From Acidobacteriota bacterium (GTDB lineage: Bacteria > Acidobacteriota > UBA6911 > RPQK01 > JAPXNP01): a stretch of DNA of 5,633 bases. The stretch spans positions 1-5,633 of the forward strand of contig JAUWTT010000300.1 in the NCBI GenBank assembly GCA_030614585.1. Reading direction: 5' to 3'. The position numbers and the translations under genes are program-made. Below, in pieces: positions 1 to 5,419 of the stretch. The first letter of the stretch is position 1. Each line of letters starts with the position of its first letter. The notes under the pieces were generated by a model, which made no database searches, was not told where the DNA came from, and was given only the letters and a program-made list of their open reading frames with translations.

Positions 1-605
1 CAGTCAGTTCTAAGTCTTTTCCCGCTGTAGTCCAACAATTCCACTTGGGGTCCACAAACATGGCAAGCGTTGGGCTGCGCATGAAATCGACGGTTGTCCG
101 GCGACTCATATTCCCGAGCGCACTCTGGGCATAGGTCGAAGACACTCATCGAAGTGTTTGGCCTGTCGTAAGGAATACTCCTCACAATACTGAACCGCGG
201 CCCACAATTGGTGCAATTCACAAACGGATAGCGGTAGCGTCGATCAGTCCGGTCGAAGAGTTCTGTGACGCATTGTTCACATACAGCTACATCGGGTGAA
301 ATCATTGTCGAGGCAACTGCGTCTCGTCGCGTGTCACTAATCAGGAAAGCTCCCTCTCCCACAGGATCAATCGATTCGCGATTAGACTCCAGAATGCGAG
401 CAAGCGGCGGCGGTTCTTCGAGAAGCCGAAATTCAAAGCTATCAAGATCAGATGCCGTCCCCTCTACCTCTATTAGCACTCCTTCACTCGAATTGCATAT
501 AAACCCCACGAGTCCACAGGACTGGGCCAACCGGAAGACGAATGGCCTGAATCCGACTCCTTGCACAACTCCGTTGACTCGCAGTCTTCGTCGTAACTTC
601 TCCAT
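1..605 (-). CDS. hypF: Carbamoyltransferase HypF, N-terminal 201 residues (3' end outside window)
   Basis: HypF converts carbamoyl phosphate into the carbamoyl group that HypE dehydrates to the cyanide ligand of the [NiFe] active site; it acts in the cytoplasm. Translation from the ATG at 605 gives an open frame to the window edge. Residues 1-90 are the acylphosphatase-like domain, with VQGVGFRPF at 14-22 (catalytic Arg20) and Asn38 in CNSSEG. Two zinc-finger pairs follow with family spacing: C109-x2-C112-x18-C131-x2-C134 and C159-x2-C162-x18-C181-x2-C184. The YrdC-like and C-terminal domains must lie beyond position 1. The start is supported by homology (the domain begins within ten residues) and a weak AAAGG at 608-612, only 2 nt from the ATG. 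It is the last visible gene of the hydrogenase operon, 27 nt after the preceding short frame. The identification is very secure. Confidence 0.96.
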   Translation of the reverse strand, partial: MEKLRRRLRVNGVVQGVGFRPFVFRLAQSCGLVGFICNSSEGVLIEVEGTASDLDSFEFRLLEEPPPLARILESNRESIDPVGEGAFLISDTRRDAVASTMISPDVAVCEQCVTELFDRTDRRYRYPFVNCTNCGPRFSIVRSIPYDRPNTSMSVFDLCPECAREYESPDNRRFHAQPNACHVCGPQVELLDYSGKRLRTD

Positions 606-632
606 GACCTTTACTGAATAGAGGACTGTCTC

Positions 633-848
633 CTATACCAGAATCCGTTCTCTCACAGGTTCACCTGGTTTCCCAAGGTCCGTCTGTCTCACACCTTCTA
701 TATAGGCAATCTCCAGCTCTTGTCCACTTTCTAAATCCACAATTCCCACGCCAACTTCAGAGACAGAAGAAAGACCCTGCTCCTCCAGGCGCTGTCAATG
801 AGGTTGTTGCCGGACCAGTGCCGGGGAGAAAGTCAGATTGGATTGCAT
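633..848 (-). pseudogene. Small unrecognised frame (about 71 codons) interrupted by one in-frame TGA
   Basis: Between the protease gene and hypF a frame starts at ATG 848, with AAGGGA just upstream, and ends at TAG 633-635. It is broken only by TGA at 795-797 (codon 18, context H-TGA-Q). The part after the TGA looks coding, with many acidic residues and phrases such as VGVGIVDLESGQELEIAY and GKPGEPVRERILV. I recognise no family; it lacks the N-terminal MCxxxP of HypC and the zinc site of HypA. It may be a small accessory gene ruined by a CGA-to-TGA change, a sequencing error, or a recoded selenocysteine gene, since a SECIS-like hairpin lies downstream. A stop-free overlapping frame to 757 also exists but looks less protein-like. 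Its place among hydrogenase maturation genes hints at a related role, which is inference only. Confidence 0.4.
765..784 (-). other. SECIS-like hairpin after the in-frame TGA
   Basis: Downstream of TGA 795-797, AGGAG (784-780) can pair with CUUCU (769-765), then there is a C.U mismatch, an A-U pair and a six-base apical loop GGGUCU (777-772). The loop GGUCU begins 18 nt after the TGA. From memory, E. coli fdhF has GGUCU at the same distance in a six-base loop. The stem is short, includes a G.U pair, and lacks a clear bulged U, so this is suggestive only. Confidence 0.25.
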
Positions 849-868
849 TTTCCCTTAAGACTTCTTTA

Positions 869-890
869 ACCACCCCTGAGGTCGGGTGGT
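869..890 (-). other. Intercistronic 7-bp hairpin after the protease stop codon
   Basis: ACCACCC and GGGTGGT form a perfect 7-bp stem (869-875 with 884-890) around an 8-base loop. It starts a few bases after the protease stop at 896. No U-run follows on the minus strand, so it does not look like an intrinsic terminator. It may be an mRNA-stabilising or translation-blocking element, or chance. Confidence 0.4.
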
Positions 891-895
891 AGACA

Positions 896-1456
896 TTAGC
901 CCAAAATTCCGCCACGCGACCTTTGCACACCTCGGCTGCCACTACTCTCGATCTCCATTTTAACCGCATTCAGTGCCAGCGGGAGAGCCTTTTCCACCGC
1001 GGTGGACAGCTCAAGAGACCACTCAATGATCTCCGGTTCAATGCCTATTATGACAACCTCCGGGGGCCTCTTTCGCCCAGTGAGTCGAAGGACGCGCTGT
1101 AGATCGAATCCGTGCATCGAAGCAATGTGGCTCTTGGAGCGAAACTCGGTCAACGGCATCCGGTAGACAGTTCCAGGAACTCCACCCGCCTTGACTGCAT
1201 CTATCACGACGACCCTCTCTGCCTGCTCCAGATCGGGAAGAGCATCCAGAATCGCTGTCCCCACGTCCTGAACCTCAACCTGGTTTCCTAGTTCCTCAGT
1301 TTGCAGGAGCTGAGCAATATGGACGCCCACTCCTTCATCTCCAAGGAGGAGATTGCCCAGGCCAAGAACAAGAACCCCGGGTTGTGGAGAAGGCTGCTCG
1401 AGGCCCCGGGAGGCATCTTGAGACTCTACCGAGGCGAAATCTCTATCGAAACGCAA
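896..1456 (-). CDS. [NiFe] hydrogenase maturation endopeptidase (HyaD/HybD/HupD family)
   Basis: This 186-residue cytoplasmic protease removes the C-terminal tail of the hydrogenase large subunit once nickel is in place. The family signature GLGNLLLGDEGVG is at residues 32-44. The three nickel-sensing ligands known from HybD (Glu16, Asp62, His93) correspond to Glu41, Asp86 (in VIDAV) and His115 (in SMHGFD). The start is TTG at 1456: the next upstream codons soon meet an in-frame TAA, no other start codon precedes the core fold, and AAGGGAGG at 1463-1470 sits 6 nt away. This gives an extension of about 26 residues before the core that most relatives lack. The start lies inside the end of the large-subunit gene (14-nt overlap), so the protease is probably translationally coupled to its substrate. 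Residues after about 170 are a basic, Gly/Ser/Arg-rich tail of unknown value. Confidence 0.93.
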   Translation of the reverse strand: MRFDRDFASVESQDASRGLEQPSPQPGVLVLGLGNLLLGDEGVGVHIAQLLQTEELGNQVEVQDVGTAILDALPDLEQAERVVVIDAVKAGGVPGTVYRMPLTEFRSKSHIASMHGFDLQRVLRLTGRKRPPEVVIIGIEPEIIEWSLELSTAVEKALPLALNAVKMEIESSGSRGVQRSRGGILG

Positions 1457-2873
1457 GACCCGCCTCCCTTATAACGATAGGCTTGCCATGAGGCTCCATC
1501 ACATGGACGGCACAGGAGAGACATGGATCGAAGGAATGAATTACCCGGAGTGCCTCGATGGGTTGCTGTGCATCGGTTATCGGGGTACCTATCAACGCCT
1601 GTTCAAGAGGCCCGGGAGTCTGTTGATCGTCCCGCGGTGAAGCATTCCAACAAGTAGGGGTGATAACTTGATAATGGCTAAGTTTCCCTTCCTGTATTTC
1701 GACCCAATGGCCCAGAGCACCCCGAGGGGCCTCTGTGAGGCCAATCCCACTGCCGCTGACCGGATCGTCGTAACCTCCGAAGACTGGTCCCGCGGGATCC
1801 AGCTCATCGAGCCAGCCGTTCATCGCTTCGGCAACTTTCAAGGTCTCTTGTGCCCTGGCTGCATGGCGATCCATGACGGAAACTCCACCGGAGTAGTCGC
1901 CATTCACTTGCATTCGCGCAAGCGGCCCGGCCTCAAACGGCAATCCGCCGAGGCGTGGAGCCTTTAGCCAGGAGTAGGCCTCACCTTTTGGATATTGCGG
2001 AACAGTTTCGCCTGATGACGGTGTCTGGTTGTTGGTCGAATCGTCATACCAGGAGTACGTCACTCCCTCGGTTATCTCTGCAGTTGTGGACTCGTCGAGT
2101 GGACTCTGAATCCCGCCCTGAATGTATCCAGGTGAAAACAGCTTGCCGCCTCCAGCCTCTTCGAATACCCCAAAGGCGATGAGGTTGGAATGCCCAATCC
2201 CAAGATCGAAATAATCGGAGTAAGCGGCTGCGACCTCACTAACATCGACAATGTAAGTGTTGCGGACAAAGTCGAGCAACCAATCAAGTTGCTGTCGAAA
2301 TTCGGCGATTTTGCCTTGTTTCGGCGTGCCGGTGAAACCTCCCGGAATCAGGGCATGAGCCGAAGGCATACGTCCGCCGAAGACGGCGCCCATTTCGTGG
2401 GCCCTTCGACGAGCCTCGATGGCAAGGGGAAGGTTGGCGGCAACTGCATCCAGACCCGGCCGCATGTCCACTTCCCAAGCAGGTACCCACGGATGGGTCT
2501 GGGGTCCATGCATAAAGTCAACAGCGGCCAGCAGGTAAAAATGCAGGATGTGGCTCTGCACGTAATTCGATCCCAGCGTGAGGTTGCGGAGCAGTCTGCC
2601 ATTGTCGGGCGGCGGACTTCCGGCGGCTTGGTCCAGAGCAAGCACGGAAGCCATTCCGTGTGAAATAGGGCACACACCGCAGATTCTCTGGGTTAGTACC
2701 GGCGCGTCTTTTGGGTCCCTGCCCTCCAGAATCTTCTCGAAACCCCGGAACAGAGTCCCGGTACAACTCGCATCAGCGACCTGTTGCTGCCCGTTGATTG
2801 TATCGATGGTCAATTCGACTTTCATGTGACCCTCAATGCGGGTCACTGGATCCATTATGGTAATTGTGGCCAT
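1443..2873 (-). CDS. [NiFe] hydrogenase large (catalytic) subunit precursor
   Basis: This 476-residue subunit holds the Ni-Fe(CN)2CO centre that splits H2. The N-terminal signature includes RIEGH at 12-16, whose Glu is the family's proton gate. The first nickel motif RICGVCPISH gives Cys65 and Cys68, with His72. The C-terminal motif DPCLSCAVH (449-457) supplies Cys451 and Cys454. The first of these is Cys, not TGA, so this is not a NiFeSe enzyme. Processing is expected after His457, removing a 19-residue tail, and the matching protease is the next gene. It has no signal peptide and should be exported with the Tat-tagged small subunit. At 476 residues it is shorter than many group 1 large subunits (about 530-600). 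The ATG start has AAGGAG at 2882-2887, 8 nt upstream, and follows the small-subunit stop by 41 nt. Group 1 membership is inferred from the Tat-bearing partner; the subgroup is not determined. Confidence 0.97.
   Translation of the reverse strand: MATITIMDPVTRIEGHMKVELTIDTINGQQQVADASCTGTLFRGFEKILEGRDPKDAPVLTQRICGVCPISHGMASVLALDQAAGSPPPDNGRLLRNLTLGSNYVQSHILHFYLLAAVDFMHGPQTHPWVPAWEVDMRPGLDAVAANLPLAIEARRRAHEMGAVFGGRMPSAHALIPGGFTGTPKQGKIAEFRQQLDWLLDFVRNTYIVDVSEVAAAYSDYFDLGIGHSNLIAFGVFEEAGGGKLFSPGYIQGGIQSPLDESTTAEITEGVTYSWYDDSTNNQTPSSGETVPQYPKGEAYSWLKAPRLGGLPFEAGPLARMQVNGDYSGGVSVMDRHAARAQETLKVAEAMNGWLDELDPAGPVFGGYDDPVSGSGIGLTEAPRGALGHWVEIQEGKLSHYQVITPTCWNASPRDDQQTPGPLEQALIGTPITDAQQPIEALRVIHSFDPCLSCAVHVMEPHGKPIVIREAGLAFR
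1463..1470 (-). promoter_or_regulatory. Ribosome binding site deciding the TTG start of the protease
   Basis: AAGGGAGG lies within the last codons of the large-subunit gene, 6 nt before TTG 1456. With the upstream in-frame TAA it leaves this TTG as the only reasonable start. Confidence 0.75.
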
Positions 2874-2881
2874 ATTTCTAT

Positions 2882-2887
2882 CTCCTT
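2882..2887 (-). promoter_or_regulatory. Strong ribosome binding site of the large subunit
   Basis: AAGGAG in the 41-nt gap between small- and large-subunit genes, 8 nt before ATG 2873, supports independent initiation on the catalytic subunit. Confidence 0.85.
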
Positions 2888-2914
2888 CAGAGAACGATCC
2901 CTGTTCTTCCTTAG

Positions 2915-4843
2915 CTAACGTGATGTGACGTCCCGCTCTGCGACAGCGTTACCGCAGTCCGCGCGAACACGACTCGGTACCGGACTTGGCCGCTTTTTGA
3001 CGAATCTCCACCTCCCCCTTCTGTCAATGTTAGCTATTCCATAGACCTTGGAACCGATGGCATCTCGAATAGTGACCGTACTTCCCGGCGTCCCCTTTCC
3101 GTCAACTTTGAGTTCGTCTTTCCTGCTGCGGTATTCGGCCTTCGAGATCGAGACCTCTGAAAGTGGAGTACCCACCTGTTCCACACTGCGTTCGGCGAAG
3201 GCTTCCTCACACTCGGCTCGGACACTGATCGGGACGGGGTCGGGGTTGGAGACTTGGATAGCCCAGCTGCCATCTTGACCAATTGTCTGTGAGGCCAAGG
3301 TCCCACCAGTACTTGCATTCATGACCACCACAGTTCGACCGGCCGAGCCATTCCCATCAACAGTTAGCTTTGAGGTGTCGAGTTGATATTGTGCGGTTGT
3401 GATTTCGACGAACACCGGCACTTCCTGGGGAGCGTTTTCTACGTCGCGTTCCGCAGCATATCCCTCGCACTCAGCTCGAACCCTAGTGGGGACGGGATCG
3501 GGATTGGTGGCAGCGAAAACCCATTTACCTTCACCATCGCTTGATACCGAACCCAGGGTCAAACCAGTACCGGCATTTTTCACCTGTACATTCCTGTCCG
3601 GAATCGTCTTCCCCTCAACTCTCAGTTCTGCGGCTTCGGCCTTCCATTCTGCCTTCGTCACCTCCATGCCCACCGATTCGCCATCTTGAGAAACATCCCG
3701 CTCAGCTATTTCGGTTCCCGATTCGGCGATCACCCTGGACGGAGGTGCAGAAAGACTCTCGTTCTCAATTCGCCATCTTCCTTCCCGGCTAACGGTCGCA
3801 GAACCGAGGACAGCGCCGCTGTCAGCGTCCCTCAGTTCGACCACCGCCAGTACCGTCCCGTATCCTTCCGCATCGAGTTCACGGTCTTCCCCAGCCCACT
3901 CCGCCTTGGTGATGGACAGCGGCCGGGATACCACGAATGCCGGTGGATAGTAGAGCGGGGAAAAACTGTCTGGAAAACCCGCCTCTGTGCACGCGATGCA
4001 GTTGGAGTTAGCCCCGATGCACCAGTTCGTCCCATTGTTCCATTTGCGAGTAGGACAATCTGCTTGAGTCTGAGGTCCTTTGCAGCCAATGTCTCTGAGG
4101 CACATATCTTCGCAGCCAAATTCCTGTGCTCTAGGCGAGTCCTCACGGGGACACCTCTCGTGCACCTCACGATCTTCCCCACCAAAAAGGCCGGTAGGCC
4201 TCCCGTCGCCCATGAGCGTCGGGTAACTACCTGCCAGCAGTTGTGCGATCGTCCAAACGATCCAGTCGGGGTGTGTGGGACATCCCGCTATGTTAATCGT
4301 CTCCAGCCCGGTTAATTGCGAGATGCTTGCAATGCCGGTCGGGTTCGGCGCACCACTAGGGATGCCGCCAAAACTGGAGCAGGTCCCGACACTCAGGATG
4401 GCGAGCGCTCCGGGAGCAAGCTCCTGTACTGCTTCCATCGCCGTCACCTCGCGTCCTCCGTCGGTCCAGAGCATGCAGGTGTGACCGTTAAATGCAGTGG
4501 GAACTCCACCCTCAACCGCCAGGATGTACGGGGACACCGAAGCGGACTTCAGCGTCTCGACTGCCAAATCACCAGTGGCACCCATCAGATTCGGATGGTA
4601 GGCTAGGCTGATGTGATTGATCAGCAGATCCGCCACATCTGTTGGGGCTTCAGGGCTGATCCGGTTGGCCAGCGAAACGGTGCATCCGGTACAGTTGGCG
4701 CAGGCCAACCAAAGGACGGTTGGGAGACCTGTACCGTCTTGCGCATAGGCCTGTTCCAGTTTTTCCACCAGTGATGCCGACAGACCCAGTCCCGCGGCGG
4801 ACCGGATGCAGTAATTCAGGAATGATCTTCTGTCAACTTGCAA
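2915..4843 (-). CDS. [NiFe] hydrogenase small subunit with Tat signal and C-terminal Ig-like repeat array
   Basis: This electron-transfer subunit has about 642 residues, against roughly 300-380 for most relatives. Numbering is from TTG 4843. Residues 1-34 are a Tat signal (DRRSFLNY, hydrophobic stretch, cleavage expected after AYA). Proximal-cluster ligands are Cys51 and Cys54 (CTGC), Cys155 and Cys188. Distal-cluster ligands are His228, Cys231, Cys248 and Cys254. Medial-cluster ligands are Cys263, Cys282 and Cys285, plus Cys275 in NWC where most [NiFe] enzymes have Pro. The extra proximal cysteines of O2-tolerant enzymes are absent (CTGC, not CTCC). The hydrogenase core ends near residue 300. 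Four 74-residue repeats follow at 311-384, 395-468, 481-554 and 566-639. No C-terminal transmembrane helix is seen, so the mature enzyme is probably periplasmic, soluble or attached through the repeats. TTG 4843 is preferred over TTG 4855 because GGAGG (4849-4853) is 5 nt before it. Confidence 0.95.
   Translation of the reverse strand: MQVDRRSFLNYCIRSAAGLGLSASLVEKLEQAYAQDGTGLPTVLWLACANCTGCTVSLANRISPEAPTDVADLLINHISLAYHPNLMGATGDLAVETLKSASVSPYILAVEGGVPTAFNGHTCMLWTDGGREVTAMEAVQELAPGALAILSVGTCSSFGGIPSGAPNPTGIASISQLTGLETINIAGCPTHPDWIVWTIAQLLAGSYPTLMGDGRPTGLFGGEDREVHERCPREDSPRAQEFGCEDMCLRDIGCKGPQTQADCPTRKWNNGTNWCIGANSNCIACTEAGFPDSFSPLYYPPAFVVSRPLSITKAEWAGEDRELDAEGYGTVLAVVELRDADSGAVLGSATVSREGRWRIENESLSAPPSRVIAESGTEIAERDVSQDGESVGMEVTKAEWKAEAAELRVEGKTIPDRNVQVKNAGTGLTLGSVSSDGEGKWVFAATNPDPVPTRVRAECEGYAAERDVENAPQEVPVFVEITTAQYQLDTSKLTVDGNGSAGRTVVVMNASTGGTLASQTIGQDGSWAIQVSNPDPVPISVRAECEEAFAERSVEQVGTPLSEVSISKAEYRSRKDELKVDGKGTPGSTVTIRDAIGSKVYGIANIDRRGRWRFVKKRPSPVPSRVRADCGNAVAERDVTSR
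2927..3913 (-). repeat. Four tandem 74-residue Ig-like modules in the small subunit
   Basis: The modules are encoded at 3692-3913, 3440-3661, 3182-3403 and 2927-3148, each exactly 74 codons, with linkers of 10, 12 and 11 residues. Each opens with I-[TS]-[KT]-A-[EQ]-[WY] and has an EL-x-V-x-G or similar strand, a TG-xx-L-GS-like turn, then a G-[KRS]-W. The last three then have PxPVP and VRA[ED]C, and all end in AER[DS]V. The first copy is the most divergent (AES in place of AEC). The alternating strand pattern with DG-x-W resembles bacterial Ig-like domains of surface proteins. That fold assignment is inference; the periodicity is seen directly. Confidence 0.9.
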
Positions 4844-4848
4844 AACCA

Positions 4849-4853
4849 CCTCC
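4849..4853 (-). promoter_or_regulatory. Ribosome binding site selecting the small-subunit start
   Basis: GGAGG overlaps the outermost possible start (TTG 4855) and lies 5 nt before TTG 4843. This makes 4843 the likelier initiation codon and puts the Arg-Arg pair at residues 5-6, a usual place in Tat signals. Confidence 0.7.
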
Positions 4854-4892
4854 AAGTCGCATAGTTATAGTTTTTGAATGAAGTTGAACAGT

Positions 4893-4935
4893 ATCCCCGG
4901 AGGCTTCCGGTTCCACATGGAACCTGCCCGGGGAT
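4893..4935 (-). promoter_or_regulatory. Nested and mutually exclusive inverted repeats in the leader
   Basis: The outer arms ATCCCCGG (4893-4900) and CCGGGGAT (4928-4935) enclose a tight hairpin, GGTTCC (4909-4914) with GGAACC (4919-4924) around ACAT. The left outer arm can instead pair locally, CCGGA (4897-4901) with TCCGG (4906-4910), which excludes both other stems in part. No U-run follows on the minus strand. An RNA switch or a protein binding site is possible; no known riboswitch class is recognised. Confidence 0.5.
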
Positions 4936-5118
4936 CCCGTCAGGTTGACCGGCTTTCTCACTCTCGAAGGCCTCCACCGCATGCTGGAGCGGCCCTCTCC
5001 CAAAGTCGCCAAGGCACAGCCTCGACCAAGCATTTCTTTAATGAGCATTTGATCAATCACTCATCTGGCGTTTTCAGTCATGCTTAAATTCTGTAGTCAA
5101 TTGACACTGTGGGTGGCT

Positions 5119-5134
5119 AGCAACCTCTGTGCCA
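5119..5134 (-). promoter_or_regulatory. Sigma-54 (RpoN) promoter of the hydrogenase operon
   Basis: On the minus strand TGGCAC (5134-5129), five bases AGAGG, then TTGCT (5123-5119) match the -24/-12 consensus TGGCAC-N5-TTGCW at every fixed position with exact spacing. It points toward the small-subunit gene, with +1 expected near 5108. Sigma-54 promoters are known for hydrogenase genes in Cupriavidus (HoxA) and rhizobia (NifA), where an enhancer-binding activator is needed. The activator here is unknown. Confidence 0.82.
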
Positions 5135-5209
5135 ACAGCTGGGCTTTTTTCGTAAGCTTCAGAAAAGATTGCTGTTACGAGACTTCTGTCCGAAAGTTCA
5201 TGTCAGTGA

Positions 5210-5419
5210 GTGCCCGGCACGAACAAGGAAATCTTTCCGCTTGTTGAGGAAAAATGCACACATTTCCTCGGCCGGGCGCTAAGGCAGGTCAAGAATGGCG
5301 AAGTAGGGGAAGCAAGGGACACTGTTTACTTCTGCCGCCACTCATTCATAGGCAGGGATTTCGGTGATACTCTGCCCAAGACCGTATACGAAGAGCTGGC
5401 CCGTGGTGATTTCCGTTAG
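5210..5419 (+). CDS. Possible small hypothetical protein (69 residues), divergent from the hydrogenase operon
   Basis: This frame opens with GTG at 5210, directly after an in-frame TGA (5207-5209), and ends at TAG 5417-5419. The predicted peptide is mixed and soluble, with a helical middle (LVEEKCTHFLGRALRQVK) and a charged, aromatic second half (TVYFCRHSF, GRDFGDTLP, VYEELARGDF) that reads like real protein. No signal peptide, membrane segment or known family is seen. There is no convincing Shine-Dalgarno site, so it may be the 3' remnant of a longer gene broken upstream. The sigma-54 promoter and any enhancer for the hydrogenase operon lie close to its 5' side. Confidence that it is expressed is low. 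Confidence 0.35.
   Translation: MPGTNKEIFPLVEEKCTHFLGRALRQVKNGEVGEARDTVYFCRHSFIGRDFGDTLPKTVYEELARGDFR

Larger units (their letters stand above)
4844..5108 (-). promoter_or_regulatory. Long 5' leader of the hydrogenase operon
   Basis: From the expected start of transcription (about 5108) to the small-subunit start, roughly 265 nt hold no gene I can support. A palindrome GTCAATTGAC lies at 5096-5105, just after the expected +1, and nested inverted repeats lie at 4893-4935. A GTG-started frame from 5060 to 4833 runs into the small-subunit start but is not protein-like. Confidence 0.5.

Noticed and set aside
265..621. Open frame on the plus strand
   Set aside because: It is antisense to the HypF N-terminal region, whose acylphosphatase and zinc-finger residues are unmistakable; the plus-strand peptide is Ser/Arg/Thr-rich and unrecognised.
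757..969. Minus-strand frame overlapping the protease end and the next gene region
   Set aside because: It overlaps the protease 3' end, has no ribosome site and no recognised motif. The frame ending at 633 looks more coding after its TGA, though the choice is not certain.
1497..1530. Selenocysteine in the large-subunit C-terminal motif (NiFeSe enzyme)
   Set aside because: The motif is DPCLSC with Cys codons at both sites and no TGA.
4675..4700. O2-tolerant hydrogenase signature around the proximal cluster
   Set aside because: The motif reads CTGC, not CTCC, and an additional Cys at residue 48 is not at the known extra-ligand position.
5049..5056. TTGATCAA as an FNR-type site
   Set aside because: The two halves lack the four-base spacing of the FNR box TTGAT-N4-ATCAA.
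4833..5060. GTG-started leader frame that overlaps the small-subunit start
   Set aside because: Its peptide is Arg/Ser/Gly-rich, runs through the leader inverted repeats and lacks a clear ribosome site. A regulatory upstream frame is possible but unsupported.
5101..5130. TTGACA at 5101-5106 as a plus-strand sigma-70 -35 box for the frame at 5210
   Set aside because: No acceptable -10 hexamer lies 16-18 bases downstream.
5131..5150. Terminator-like GC stem and T6 run on the plus strand
   Set aside because: Only three or four pairs form and the stem overlaps the sigma-54 -24 element, so it is not a credible intrinsic terminator.
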